From NCBI GenBank assembly GCA_002211745.1, contig CP022114.1:4930645-4994644 (forward strand): a stretch of 64,000 nucleotides of DNA. Reading direction: 5' to 3'. Under the pieces are notes generated by a model, which was given only the letters and a program-made list of their open reading frames with translations, searched no databases and had not been told where the DNA came from. Below are positions 34,141 through 47,495 of this stretch, piece after piece. A program made the position numbers and the translations under genes. Positions within the stretch are counted from its first letter, which is position 1; the number at the start of each line of letters is the position of its first letter. Origin of the DNA: Kluyvera genomosp. 3 (GTDB taxonomy: Bacteria > Pseudomonadota > Gammaproteobacteria > Enterobacterales > Enterobacteriaceae).

Positions 34141-36007
34141 TTAGATTTCGACCTGGGTGCCCAGCTCGATAACGCGGTTTGGCGGGATCTCGAACTGGTC
34201 CGGCGCGCGCAGCGCGTTACGCTGCAGCAGCAGATACAGCTTGCCGCGCAGGCGTAGATACCATGGCCGTTTGCCGACGATCAGCGACTCATGCGACATA
34301 AAGAACGACGTCTCCATCATCCGGCAGCTTAAGCCTTCCAGACCGCAGCGGTGGAACACCTCTTCCACGTTCGGGGTTTCACGCCAGCCGTAGCTGGCCA
34401 CCACGCGCCAGAAGGTTGGCGACAGCTGCTCAATCTGCACGCGACGCACATTATGCACGTACGGCGCATCTTCGGTACGCAGCGTCAGCAGAATGACGCG
34501 CTCATGCAGCACCTTGTTGTGCTTGAGGTTATGCAGCATGGCAAACGGAATGACGTTCAGCGCGCGCGACATATAGACCGCGGTGCCCGGCACGCGGACC
34601 GGCGGCGATTTCTCCAGCGAGGCGATCATCGCTTCCAGAGAGTTACCGTGTTCATGCATCCGGCGCAGCAGGCGGAAACGCTCGCTTTTCCAGGTGGTCA
34701 TGATGGTGAGCATGATCAGCGCCAGCGTCAGCGGCAACCAACCACCGGAGACAATCTTATCCAGGTTCGCCGAGAACAGCGGAATGTCGATGCACATAAA
34801 CGCCACAAACAGCAGCGCAACCAGGAACTTATTCCAGTGCCAGTTTTTACGCGCCACCGTGGTGAACAGAATGGTCGTCAGGACCATCGTCCCGGTAACC
34901 GCAATCCCGTATGCCGCCGCCAGATTTGAGGAGTGCTCGAAGCTGACAATCACAATAACCACGGAGATGTACAGCAGCCAGTTGATGAACGGGATATAGA
35001 TCTGCCCCGATTCCATCTCTGAGGTATGAATAATGCGCATCGGCGACAGATACCCCAGACGCACGGCCTGGCGCGTCAGCGAGAAGACGCCGGAGATCAC
35101 CGCCTGAGAGGCGATAACCGTCGCCAGGGCAGCGATAATCAGCATCGGAATCAACGCCCATTCGGGCGCCAGCAGGAAGAACGGGTTCTTAATCGCTTCC
35201 GGATGCTTGAGCAGCAACGCGCCCTGACCAAAGTAGTTCAGCACCAGTGACGGCAGCACCACCGAGAACCAGGCCAGGCGAATCGGCAGTTTCCCGAAGT
35301 GCCCCATGTCGGCATACAACGCTTCCACTCCGGTAATCGACAGCACCACCGCGCCCAATGCAATAAAGGAGACGGTTTTGTATTGCAGGAAGAAATTCAC
35401 CGCCCAATAAGGGTTCAACGCCTGCAACACTTCCGGGTTGGCGATAATGCTGCGCGCGCCGAGGCCTGCCAGCAGCAGGAACCAGATGAGCATAATCGGC
35501 GCAAACAGTTTACCGACCATGCTGGTACCGTGCTTCTGAATCGCAAACAGCAGCGTCAAAACAATAATGGAGATGGGAACCACCCAGGTATCAAGCTGGG
35601 GGCGATGATTTCCAGACCTTCTATCGCCGACATCACCGAAATCGCCGGCGTGATGACTACTTCACCATAGAAGAAGCTGCCGCCAATCAGCCCGAGAATC
35701 ACCAGTACAGAAGTCATGCGCGCGGACGTATTACGTCCCGCCAGAGACATCAGCGTCAGTATCCCCCTTCGCCGGCGTTGTCCGCCCGCATCACGAAGGT
35801 GATGTATTTGAGAGATACCGTTAACAGCAATAGCCAGAAGATTAATGACAGAAAGCCAAAAACCGCGTCACGTTCAACGCCAAAACCGAACTGGCCAGAT
35901 AAACATTCACGAAGCGTATAAAGAGGGCTGGTACCAATATCGCCGTATACCACGCCAATTGCAGCGAGTGTAATCGCTGATAAAGATTGTTTATTATCAG
36001 TGCTCAT
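34141..36007 (-). CDS. kup: Low-affinity potassium uptake protein Kup (TrkD)
   Basis: 622 aa after correction of two base losses (near 35760 and 35600). The family N-terminus [20 protein letters not shown] is clear, followed by about 12 membrane helices and a cytoplasmic C-terminal domain ending ELGTQVEI. K+/H+ symporter in the inner membrane. Divergent from ravA. Confidence 0.97.
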
Positions 36008-36226
36008 AGACTAGTCTTTCGTTTATGAAACAAATGTGTGCCTAGTCCCTTGGCCCACGAAAAGCGCACAGTATGCACGATTAGCGTCAAAATCGTACCC
36101 CTTAATCACGTCATATTAACCTGCCTCAAGAAATTGCGAGGTACTATTCAGGCTATTCACCTAAAGACTTAAACGTCTATACTCAGCCAGTTAGCTGATT
36201 AAACGGCGAAAGGACGCAAGTTAATT

Positions 36227-37721
36227 ATGGCCCAACCACATTTATTAGCAGAAAGAATTTCGCGGCTGAGCAGCGCGCTGGAGAAAGGCTATTTGAACGT
36301 AGTCACGCTATTCGCCTCTGCCTGCTGGCAGCCCTGAGCGGCGAAAGCGTCTTTTTACTTGGTCCACCGGGATCGCGAAAAGCCTGATTGCCCGCCGCCT
36401 GAAGTTCGCCTTCCAGCACGCCCGCGCGTTCGAATATCTGATGACCCGTTTCTCTACGCCGGAAGAGGTTTTTGGGCCACTCTCTATTCAGGCGTTAAAA
36501 GATGAAGGCCGCTATGAGCGCCTGACTGCCGGCTATCTGCCAGAGGCTGAGATCGTCTTCCTTGATGAAATCTGGAAAGCGGGCCCGGCAATCCTGAACA
36601 CCTTGCTGACCGCCATCAACGAACGTCACTTCCGTAACGGTGCCAGCGTGGAAAAAATTCCCATGCGCCTGCTGGTCACCGCCTCGAATGAATTGCCGGA
36701 AGCCGAAAGCAGTCTCGAAGCATTGTATGACCGCATGCTGATTCGCCTGTGGCTCGATAAAGTGCAGGATAAGGGCAATTTCCGCTCGATGCTGATTAGC
36801 CAGCAGGACGAAAACGACAACCCGATTCCGGCCAATCTGCAGGTTACCGACGAAGAGTACTTCCAGTGGCAGAAAGATATCGGCAACGTGAAGCTGCCGG
36901 ATGCGGTGTTCGAGCTGATTTTTACCCTGCGCCAACAGCTGGATAATCTACCAAACGCGCCTTACGTTTCCGATCGTCGCTGGAAAAAGGCGATCCGTCT
37001 GCTGCAAGCCTGCGCTTTCTTCAGCGGTCGCGACACGATCGCGCCTATCGATCTGATCCTGCTAAAAGAGTGCCTGTGGCACGATGCGGAAAGCCGAAAT
37101 CTGCTGCAACAACAAATAGATATTTTGATGACCGGGCATGCATGGCAGCAGCAGGCCATGCTCAACAAGCTGGGCGCCATCACCCAGCAGCGCCTGCAAA
37201 TTCAGCAGCAACAAAGCGACAAAACCGCGCTGAAAGTCACCCGTCTGGGCGGCATGTTTAGCCGCAAACCGCATTATGAGCTGCCGACGGAGATTCAAAC
37301 GCCAACGGTGACCCTGCTGCTCCAGCAGCCGCTTAAGCTGCACGATATTGAGGTCATTCACATTACTTTCGAGCGCCAGGCGCTGGAAAACTGGCTGGAG
37401 AAGGGCGGCGAGATTCGCGGTAAGCTCAACGGTATCGGTTTTGCGCTGACGTTAAATATGGAAGTGGATGCCGCACAGCATCTGGTCGTGCGCGACATCA
37501 GCCTTCAGGGTACCCGTCTGTCCCTGCCGGGTTCGGGCTCCGCAGAAAGTATGCCGACCGAGATCCGCCAGCAGCTGCTCGCCTTAGATGAAGAGTGGCA
37601 TCAGCAGCACAACCGCTTTAGCGAGCAGCAAAAATGTCTGTTCATTCATGACGAATGGCTGGGACGTATCGAAGCCAGCCTTCAGGACGTGGCCGCACAA
37701 ATTAAGCAGGCGCAGAGTTAA
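36227..37721 (+). CDS. ravA: RavA, MoxR-family AAA+ ATPase
   Basis: 498 aa. AAA+ core with Walker A GPPGIAKS (disrupted here by a lost G near 36370), Walker [12 protein letters not shown] and sensor 1 LVTASNE, then the LARA and triple-helical domains. It binds the lysine decarboxylase LdcI and works with ViaA, with links to Fe-S and respiratory complexes in E. coli. A second base is lost near 36293. The start at 36227 follows AAAGGA. Its stop overlaps the viaA start by one base. Confidence 0.96.
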
Positions 37722-39168
37722 TGCTGACCATCGATACGCTCAACGTCATGCTGGCGGTCGGCGAAGAGGGGATGATCGAAGAGATGATCATCGCCCTGCT
37801 GGCATCCCGCAGTTGGCCGTGTTCTTTGAAAAATTTCCACGCCTGAAAAGCGCCATTACCGACGATCTTCCCCGCTGGCGCGAAACCTTCAGAAACCGAC
37901 TCAAAGGCGCCCCGGTGCCACACGAGCTGGAAGAGGAGGTCATCTGCTATCAGCAGAGCCAGATACTCTCCACCAGCCAGTTTATCGTTCAACTGCCGCA
38001 GATTCTGGCGCTACTCACTCGCGTCCAGTCGCCTTTTGCCGCTCAGGCTCAGCAGCTGGCGGCAAATAACGCCACTTTTACCCCTGCGCTACACACCCTT
38101 TTCCTGCAACGCTGGCGCTTAAGCCTGGTGGTTCAGGTCACCTCCCTCAATCAGCAACTGCTGGAAGAAGAGCGTGAACAGTTATTGAGCGAAGTACAGG
38201 AACGAATGACGCTAAGCGGTCAGTTGGATCCGGTGCTGGTGGAAAACGATAGCGCCGGTGGGCGGCTGTGGGATATGAGCGCCGGACAGCTTAAGCGCGG
38301 CGACTATCAGCTGATTGTGAAATACGGTGAGTTTCTCAGCCAGCAGCCGGAGCTGCTGCGCCTGGCCGAGCAGTTGGCCGTTCGCGCGAGGCCAAATCGG
38401 TGCCGAAGAAAGATTCCCCATGGAGACTTTCCGTTCGCTGGTGCGCGAGCCCTCCACCGTGCCCGAGCAGGTTGATGGCATCCAGCAAAGCGACGATATT
38501 CTGCGTTTATTGCCGCCGGAGCTGGCAACGCTTGGCATCACCGAGCTGGAATATGAGTTTTACCGGCGGCTGGTGGAGAAACAGCTGTTAACCTACCGTC
38601 TACACGGCGACGCCTGGCGCGAGAAGGTGACCGAGCGTCCAGTCGTACATCAGGACGTTGATGAACAGCCGCACGGGCCGTTTATTGTCTGCGTGGATAC
38701 GTCCGGCTCGATGGGCGGCTTCAACGAGCAGTGCGCGAAAGCGTTCTGCCTCGCGCTGATGCGCGTGGCGCTGGCGGATAACCGTCGCTGCTACATTATG
38801 CTGTTCTCCAGCGAAGTGGTGCGCTACGAGTTAACCGGGCGTCAGGGCTGGAGCAGGCGATCCGCTTTTTAAGCCAGCGCTTTCGCGGCGGTACCGATAT
38901 GGCCAGCTGCTTCCGCGCCATTATCGAGCATCTGCAAAACCCGCAGTGGCAGGATGCCGACGCGGTGGTGATTTCCGATTTTATTGCCCAGCGGCTACCG
39001 GATGAAGTGGTCAAAAAGGTGGGAGATCTTCAGCATAAACATCAGCATCGTTTTCACGCGGTGGCGATGTCCGCTCATGGCAAACCCGGGATCATGCGCA
39101 TTTTCGATCATATCTGGCGCTTTGATACCGGGTTAAGAAGCCGCCTGCTGAGGCGCTGGCGGCGTTAG
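37721..39168 (+). CDS. viaA: ViaA, VWA-domain partner of RavA
   Basis: About 483 aa. The C-terminal von Willebrand A domain carries the MIDAS motif DTSGSMGG; the helical N-terminal part binds RavA. About four bases are missing (near 37800, 38388 and 38848, one more unresolved). It is coupled to ravA by a TAATG overlap and convergent with asnA, 6 nt away. Confidence 0.93.
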
Positions 39169-39174
39169 ATTGGG

Positions 39175-40163
39175 TTACAGCAGAGCGGAGACGCTTTCAC
39201 GTACCTGAGCCGGCCATACGCCGCACTGCACCTGGCCGATATGGGCAGTTGCAGCAACAGCATCGTCAGACGAGACTGACCAATACCGCCGCCGATAGTC
39301 TGCGGCATTTCGCCACGCAGCAGCGCCTGGTGCCACTCCAGCTGTAAACGATCTTCGTCGCCGGTGATCTGCAGCTGATGTTTCAGCGCTTTCGCATCCA
39401 CGCGGATCCCCATAGAAGAGAGCTCAAACGCGTCTTCCAGTACCGGGTTCCACACCAGAATATCGCCGTTCAACCCTGTCAGGCCGGAAGCGGTCTGGGT
39501 GCTCCAGTCGTCATAGTCCGGTGCACGTACATCGTGGCGCTGACCATCGGACAATTTACCGCCGATACCAATCAGGAACACCGCGCCCAGTTCTTTGGCG
39601 ATGGCGCGCTCACGGCCTTTTGCATCAAGGCCCGGATAGCGGCTCAGCAGCGTTTCACTGTGCACAAAGTGAATTTGTTCTGGCAGGAACGGTGTCAGCC
39701 CAAACTCTTTGCTTACGGCAGCTTCGGTTTCTTTAATGCCCGCCCAAATCGCCTTTACGGTACTTTCCAGCGTGCCGGCGTGGCGTTCGTCATCCCCATC
39801 ACACGTTCCCAGTCCCACTGGTCAACGTAAACGGAGTGAATCGGAGAGAGTCGGTCTTCATCGGGCGAAGGGCCTTCATGTGCGTGTACAGCCCTTCGCC
39901 CGCGCTGAAGTCGTGTTGTCCCAGGGTTTGACGCTTCCACTTCGCAAGGGAATGAACCACTTCGAACTGGGCATCTGGCAGTGTTTTCACTTTCACCTGA
40001 ACCGCCTTCTCGCAACCAGACAGGTTGTCCTGCGTCCCATCCCCACGCGGCTTAAGATCGGCGCCTGGACTTCTACGAGCCCTAGCTTCTCTTCCAGCTG
40101 ACGGGAAAAATAGGATTTAACGAAACTGATCTGGCGTTGTTTTGCGATGTATGCGGTTTTCAT
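39175..40163 (-). CDS. asnA: Aspartate-ammonia ligase (asparagine synthetase A)
   Basis: Makes asparagine from aspartate, ammonia and ATP. 330 aa expected, starting [20 protein letters not shown] at 40163 and ending SALL at 39175 after correction. The class II aaRS-like fold is visible ([32 protein letters not shown] with the ligand-binding Asp residues). About four single-base losses break it (around 39230, 39800 and 39880-40060). Divergent from its activator asnC. Confidence 0.95.
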
Positions 40164-40314
40164 TATTTTTACTCCTGCGTCCTGTTGCCATTGATTAAGC
40201 AACAAAACCGGCCCGCAATTCAATAATCAAACAACAAAAAGCCTTATCGACTTTTGATTCATTTAAAATAAAGGCTAAAATAGAGGTAATCATTAATCTT
40301 CATAAGAAAAACCT

Positions 40315-40772
40315 ATGGAAAATTATCAGATCGACAATCTGGACCGCGGCATTCTTGAGGCCCTGATGGCCAACGCCCGTACCGCCTACGCGGAACTGGC
40401 CAAGCAGTTCGCCGTCAGCCCGGGCACCATCCACGTTCGCGTAGAGAAGATGAAACAGGCCGGATCATTACCGGCGCGCACGTCGACGTCAGCCCCAAAC
40501 AATTAGGTTATGACGTGGGCTGCTTTATCGGCATTATTCTCAAGAGCGCGAAAGACTATCCGTCGGCGCTGGCACGGCTGGAAAGCCTGGATGAAGTGAC
40601 CGAGGCGTACTACACCACCGGGCACTACAGCATCTTTATTAAGGTAATGTGCAAATCGATCGACGCCCTCCAACAGGTACTTATCAACAAGATCCAAACA
40701 ATTGATGAAATTCAGTCCACCGAAACGCTGATCGTCCTGCAGAACCCGATCATGCGTACCATCAAGCCGTGA
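40315..40772 (+). CDS. asnC: Asparagine-responsive regulator AsnC (Lrp family)
   Basis: 152 aa: helix-turn-helix (AELAKQFAVSPGTIHVRVEK) followed by a RAM ligand-binding domain (VTEAYYTTGHYSIFIKV). It activates asnA when asparagine is low and represses itself. One G is missing near 40462. The 151-bp gap to asnA should hold its operators, although I see no obvious palindrome. Confidence 0.96.
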
Positions 40773-40793
40773 TCGCTTTTTTTAATCCCACAT

Positions 40794-40802
40794 TTTTCCA
40801 CA
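40794..40802 (+). promoter_or_regulatory. DnaA box in the mioC promoter
   Basis: TTTTCCACA differs from TTATCCACA at one position and lies about 60 bp before mioC. E. coli has a DnaA box at this place that represses mioC transcription towards oriC. Confidence 0.6.
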
Positions 40803-40860
40803 GGTAGATCCCAGCTCGCTCACAGCGTACAATGCGCCTTCTTTATAAAGGTGGGCGAGC

Positions 40861-41309
40861 ATGGCAGACATCACTCTAATCAGCGGCAGCACGCTTGGCA
40901 GTGCTGAATATGTTGCGGAACATCTGGCGGAAAAGCTGGACGACGCTGGTTTTTCCAGCGAAATGCTGCATGGCCCGATGCTGGATGAGGTTCCTGCTGA
41001 GGGATCTGGCTGGTGATCAGCTCTACACACGGTGCAGGCGACATTCCTGACAACCTGCTTCCTTTATATGAAGCATTATGCGAGCAGAAACCGGATCTCT
41101 CCCGCGTTCGCTTCGGTGCCGTTGGTATCGGTAGCCGTGAATACGACACATTTTGTGGCGCTATCGACAAACTGGAAGCTGAACTGAAGGCTTGTGGCGC
41201 AAAACAGGTTGGTGAAACGCTGCGGATCAACGTCCTTGAACATGAGATTCCGGAAGATCCGGCTGAAATTTGGCTGGGATCATGGCATCCATTGCTCAGA
41301 GATTTGTAA
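40861..41309 (+). CDS. mioC: MioC, flavodoxin-like FMN protein
   Basis: About 149 aa, FMN-binding flavodoxin fold (ITLISGSTLGSAEYVAE phosphate loop; SSTHGAGDIPDNL second loop). The E. coli protein supports biotin synthase electron transfer. Transcription runs into oriC and may affect initiation. One G is missing from GGGG near 41005. Confidence 0.95.
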
Positions 41310-41320
41310 AGATCGTACTT

Positions 41321-41596
41321 TTTTATGTGGATAACTCTGGTTAAAAGCTTGGATCAACCGGTAGTTATCCAAAGAATAACCGTTGGCTAGTTTTTGAGTT
41401 GTGTATAACCCTTCACTTTGATCCCAGCTTATACGGACCAGGATCACCGATCATTCACAGATAATGATCCGTCTTAAACGGTTGATCTTAATGCCCGGAT
41501 CGTACTTATCCACAAAGGTTGGCGATCCTAATAAGAGATCACAATAGAACAGATCTCTAAATAAAAAGATCTTCTTTTTAATACCCAGGATCCAGA
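41321..41596. other. oriC: Chromosomal replication origin oriC
   Basis: This gap between mioC and mnmG closely matches the E. coli 245-bp oriC in reverse orientation. DnaA boxes: R4 at 41326-41334 (TGTGGATAA), R3 at 41365-41373 (TTATCCAAA), R2 at 41400-41408 (TGTGTATAA), R1 at 41506-41514 (TTATCCACA). The AT-rich unwinding element with GATCT 13-mers is at 41548-41594. I count twelve GATC sites for Dam/SeqA between 41351 and 41593. IHF and Fis sites are expected but were not scored. The 85 bp to mnmG hold its promoter region. Confidence 0.97.
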
Positions 41597-41681
41597 CGCT
41601 TTCTCCATCGACTAAAGTTGAGTAGAATCCACGCCCGGACTTCAATCCATTTAAAAACCGCAGTACGCGAGGCAAACCACC

Positions 41682-43567
41682 ATGTTTTATCAGGATCCTT
41701 TTGACGTCATCATCATTGGCGGGGTCATGCAGGCACTGAGGCCGCGATGGCCGCAGCGCGAATGGGTCAGCAGACCCTGCTTTTGACACACAATATCGAC
41801 ACTCTGGGGCAGATGAGCTGCAACCCGGCGATTGGCGGCATTGGAAGGGACACCTGGTAAAAGAAGTTGATGCGCTCGGCGGCCTGATGGCAACGGCGAT
41901 CGACCACGCCGGCATTCAGTTTAGGATACTAAACGCCAGTAAAGGCCCGGCCGTTCGCGCCACTCGCGCTCAGGCGGATCGCGTGCTCTACCGTCAGGCG
42001 GTCCGTACTGCACTGGAGAACCAGCCTAACCTGATGATCTTCCAACAGGCGGTTGAAGATCTGATTGTCGAAAACGATCGTGTTGTTGGCGCAGTCACCC
42101 AGATGGGCCTCAAATTCCGTGCAAAAGCGGTCGTGCTGACCGTCGGGACCTTCCTGGACGGCAAAATCCATATTGGCCTGGATAACTACAGCGGTGGCCG
42201 CGCAGGCGATCCGCCATCTATCCCGCTGTCCCGTCGCCTGCGAGAACTGCCGCTGCGCGTCAGCCGCCTGAAAACCGGGACGCCGCCGCGAATTGACGCG
42301 CGCACCATCGATTTCAGCGTATTGGCTCAACAAAACAGCGATGACCCAATGCCGGTCTTCTCGTTCCTTGGCGAAGTGTCTCAGCACCCTCGCCAGATGC
42401 CGTGCTACGTCACGCATACCAACGAGAAAACCCATGACGTGATCCGTAATAACCTCGATCGTAGCCCGATGTATGCTGGCGTGATCGAAGGCATCGGCCC
42501 GCGCTACTGTCCGTCGATCGAAGACAAAGTGATGCGCTTTGCCGATCGTAACCAGCACCAGATCTTCCTGGAGCCGGAAGGGCTAACCTCTAACGAAATT
42601 TACCCGAACGGTATCTCCACCAGCCTGCCGTTTGACGTGCAGATGCAGATCGTCCGCTCGATGCAGGGATGGAAAACGCGAAAATCGTCCGTCCAGGCTA
42701 TGCTATTGAGTACGATTTCTTCGACCCGCGCGACCTGAAACCGACGCTGGAAAGCAAATTTATCCACGGTCTGTTCTTTGCTGGCCAGATCAACGGCACC
42801 ACCGGCTACGAAGAAGCCGCGGCACAGGGCTGCTGGCGGGTCTGAACGCCGCACGGTTGTCCGCCGATAAAGACGGCTGGGCGCCGCGTCGCGATCAGGC
42901 TTATCTCGGCGTGCTGGTGGACGATCTCTGTACGCTGGGGACAAAAGAACCGTACCGCATGTTCACCTCCCGCGCTGAATATCGTTTGATGCTGCGTGAA
43001 GACAACGCCGATCTGCGCTTGACCGAAATCGGTCGCGAGTTGGGAATGGTGGATGACGTTCGTTGGGCGCGTTTCAACGAGAAGCTGGAAAACATCGAGC
43101 GCGAGCGCCAGCGTCTGAAGTCGACCTGGGTAACGCCATCGGCGGAATCAGCAGCCGAAGTGAACGCTCACCTGACTGCACCGCTGTCTCGCGAAGCCAA
43201 CGGTGAAGATCTGCTGCGACGTCCGGAAATGACCTACGAGCAGCTGACCTCCCTGACGCCGTTCTCTCCTGCGCTGAAAGACGCTCAGGCGGCAGAGCAG
43301 GTGGAAATCCAGGTGAAATACGAAGGTTACATCGCGCGTCAGCAGGATGAGATCGAAAAACAACAGCGCAATGAAAACACGCTGCTGCCGGCCACCCTCG
43401 ACTATCGTCAGGTGAACGGGCTGTCGAACGAAGTCATTGCTAAGCTCAACGATCACAAACCGGTTTCGATCGGCCAGGCCTCGCGTATCTCCGGGATCAC
43501 ACCGGCGGCGATCTCGATTCTGCTGGTATGGCTGAAAAAACAAGGTCTGCTGCGCCGCAGCGCCTGA
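41682..43567 (+). CDS. mnmG: tRNA uridine-5-carboxymethylaminomethyl modification enzyme MnmG (GidA)
   Basis: With MnmE it makes cmnm5U/mnm5U at wobble position 34. 629 aa: FAD Rossmann motif [12 protein letters not shown] at the N-terminus, [15 protein letters not shown] with a conserved Cys just before (SCNPA), and a helical C-terminal domain that binds MnmE. Four base losses, all in G runs (near 41722, 41847, 42665 and 42828). First gene left of the atp operon, as in most bacteria. Confidence 0.97.
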
Positions 43568-43675
43568 TTACCGCCCGGCGGCTCTTCCGGCGAGCATCTT
43601 ACGCTCGCCCACTTGATTCATCGGCCCGGTACGCGTCATGCTACCGGGCAGTTATTTTCTGATAGGGTCATCAAC

Positions 43676-44299
43676 GTGCTCAACAAACTTTCTCGTCTGC
43701 TGGATGAAGCAGGTATTTCGCTCACCGATCACCAGAAAAATCAGCTTGTTGGCTATGTCGATATGCTGCACAAGTGGAACAAAGCGTATAACCTGACGTC
43801 GGTACGCGATCCAAACGAGATGCTGGTGCGCCACATCCTCGACAGCATCGTGGTGGCGCCGTCGCTGAAAGGTGAACGCTTTATTGATGTCGGCACCGGG
43901 CCGGGTCTGCCGGGTATTCCGCTGTCTATCGTTCTTCCGGATGCGCACTTTACGCTTCTCGATAGTCTGGGCAAGCGCGTTCGCTTCCTGCGCCAGGTTC
44001 AGCATGATCTTGCGCTGACTAACATCACGCCGGTGCAGAGTCGTGTTGAAGAGTTTCCGGCCGAGCCGCCGTTTGATGGCGTTATCAGCCGCGCCTTCGC
44101 CTCGCTGAACGATATGGTGAGCTGGTGCCATCACCTGCCGGGTGAAGAAGGCCGTTTTTATGCACTTAAAGGCCAGTTGCCTGAGGATGAGATTACGCAG
44201 CTTCCGCCGCAGTTCAGCGTCGAATCCATTGTTAAATTGCGGGTTCCTCAGCTGGAAGGGGAGCGTCATTTGGTGATTATTGCACCAAAGAAAATTTAA
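43676..44299 (+). CDS. rsmG: 16S rRNA m7G527 methyltransferase RsmG (GidB)
   Basis: 207 aa, intact. The SAM-binding motif [17 protein letters not shown] is near residue 68. A GTG start at 43676 gives [13 protein letters not shown], matching E. coli; the longer frame from 43613 has no ribosome-binding site. It methylates G527 of 16S rRNA; loss causes low-level streptomycin resistance. It lies 108 nt after mnmG. Confidence 0.96.
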   Translation: MLNKLSRLLDEAGISLTDHQKNQLVGYVDMLHKWNKAYNLTSVRDPNEMLVRHILDSIVVAPSLKGERFIDVGTGPGLPGIPLSIVLPDAHFTLLDSLGKRVRFLRQVQHDLALTNITPVQSRVEEFPAEPPFDGVISRAFASLNDMVSWCHHLPGEEGRFYALKGQLPEDEITQLPPQFSVESIVKLRVPQLEGERHLVIIAPKKI

Positions 44300-44795
44300 T
44301 ATTTATCAAAAAAAGTAGAAAAAAAATGCGGTCTCTGGTGTTAACAAATTGGCGACACTACGCGCCAGTGACTCGCTTAATTTAACTCAGGTTTAACGTG
44401 TTTTTATCTTCTCAATAACCAAGCTTTTTTTGTTAATGATGAAAATAGTAAACATGGAAAATATCAGCGTGCTATAAGTCATCACGTTAGCCATTTTGTC
44501 ATGTTAATAAGTTATTATGAATGTCAATGAATGGTTTTTGTTCTGTTTCTACCTGTTTTTAAAAGAGTGCTCTGATTTCGTCTTAGATATCAAAACGATG
44601 AGATGTCATCTTTTGCTACGTTGATACAGATGATGAGCGCTAAAATGTTTAATATGTGATCTCGTGCACGCTTTGTAACCACTGTTTTAGCTGTATTTGC
44701 AGTTTTGTACGATCGTTCACACTTTGGCGAAAAGTGGAAAAATAGCGTGAATGAAAAATATTTAAATATTTATTCACGTTTTGGCTACTTATTGT

Positions 44796-44823
44796 TTGAA
44801 ATCACGGGGCGTCACCGTATAAT
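44796..44823 (+). promoter_or_regulatory. Main atp operon promoter
   Basis: TTGAAA (44796-44801) and a perfect TATAAT (44818-44823) with a 16-bp spacer, about 90 bp upstream of atpI. The rest of the 614-bp rsmG-atpI gap is AT-rich with no gene. It contains an imperfect 33-bp palindrome at 44746-44778. Confidence 0.78.
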
Positions 44824-44913
44824 TTGACCGCTTTTTGATGCTTGACTCCGAGCTTTAAAGAACGTTTTATACGACACGCGGCATACCTCAAAGGGAGCAG
44901 GAGTAGAAACGTG

Positions 44914-46115
<1,202 letters not shown>

Positions 46116-46143
46116 TTTACCAACACTACTACGTTTTAACTGA

Positions 46144-46417
<274 letters not shown>

Positions 46418-46465
46418 TAAGTAAGAGCAATATCAGAACGTTAACTAGATAAGAGGCATTGTGCT

Positions 46466-46936
46466 GTGAATCTTAACGCAACAATCCTCGGCCAGGCCAT
46501 CGCGTTTGTCCTGTTCGTTCTGTTCTGCATGAAATACGTATGGCCGCCGTTAATGGCTGCCATCGAAAAACGTCAAAAAGAGATTGCTGACGGTCTTTCT
46601 TCTGCAGAACGAGCTAAAAAGGATTTGGACCTTGCACAGGCCAATGCGACCGACCAGCTGAAAAAAGCAAAAGCGGAAGCCCAGGTTATCATCGAGCAGG
46701 CGAACAAACGTCGCTCCCAGATCCTGGACGAAGCCAAAGCTGAAGCAGAGCAGGAACGTACTAAAATCGTGGCACAGGCTCAGGCAGAAATCGACGCCGA
46801 GCGTAAACGTGCTCGCGAAGAACTGCGTAAGCAAGTCGCTATCCTGGCTGTTGCTGGCGCCGAGAAGATCATCGAACGTTCCGTGGATGAAGCTGCTAAC
46901 AGCGACATCGTGGATAAACTTGTCGCTGAACTGTAA
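46466..46936 (+). CDS. atpF: ATP synthase F0 subunit b
   Basis: 156 aa, intact. One N-terminal membrane helix (residues 5-25), then a long charged coiled coil that forms the peripheral stalk dimer. GTG start at 46466 ([18 protein letters not shown]), with AAGAGG upstream. Confidence 0.98.
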   Translation: MNLNATILGQAIAFVLFVLFCMKYVWPPLMAAIEKRQKEIADGLSSAERAKKDLDLAQANATDQLKKAKAEAQVIIEQANKRRSQILDEAKAEAEQERTKIVAQAQAEIDAERKRAREELRKQVAILAVAGAEKIIERSVDEAANSDIVDKLVAEL

Positions 46937-46950
46937 GGAGGGAGGGGCTG

Positions 46951-47483
46951 ATGTCTGAATTTGTTACGGTAGCTCGCCCTACGCCAAAGCAGCTTTTGAC
47001 TTTGCCGTCGAACACAAAAGCGTAGATCGCTGGCAGGACATGCTGGCGTTTGCCGCCGAAGTGACGAAGAACGAACAAATGGCAGAGCTTCTGTCTGGCG
47101 CACTGGCGCCGGAAACGCTCTCTACGTCGTTTATCGCAGTATGCGGTGAGCAACTGGACGAAAACGGTCAGAACCTGATTAAGGTGATGGCTGAAAACGG
47201 TCGTCTTAAAGTGCTCCCTGATGTTCTTGAGCAGTTTGTACACCTGCGCGCCGCGAGTGAAGCTACCTCTGAGGTAGAAGTCATTTCCGCTAATGCGTTG
47301 AGTGAAGAGCAGCTCGCGAAAATCACCGCCGCGATGGAAAAGCGTCTGTCACGCAAAGTTAAGCTGAATTGCAAAATCGATAAGTCTGTAATGGCAGGCG
47401 TTATCATCCGTGCGGGTGATATGGTCATTGATGGCAGCGTACGCGGCCGTCTTGAACGCCTTGCAGACGTCTTGCAGTCTTAA
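46951..47483 (+). CDS. atpH: ATP synthase F1 subunit delta
   Basis: 177 aa, links the peripheral stalk to the top of F1. It starts [19 protein letters not shown] after restoring one C near 46978. The ATG at 46951 follows GGAGGGAGG. Confidence 0.97.
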
Positions 47484-47495
47484 GGGGACTGGAGC

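Noticed and set aside
36227-39168. ravA and viaA as natural pseudogenes
   Set aside because: The breaks are single G or C losses like those in indispensable genes nearby, and length and motifs return when they are restored.
44300-44745. A gene in the AT-rich rsmG-atpI gap
   Set aside because: No frame with a ribosome-binding site or recognisable product was found, and E. coli has a gap of about the same size here.
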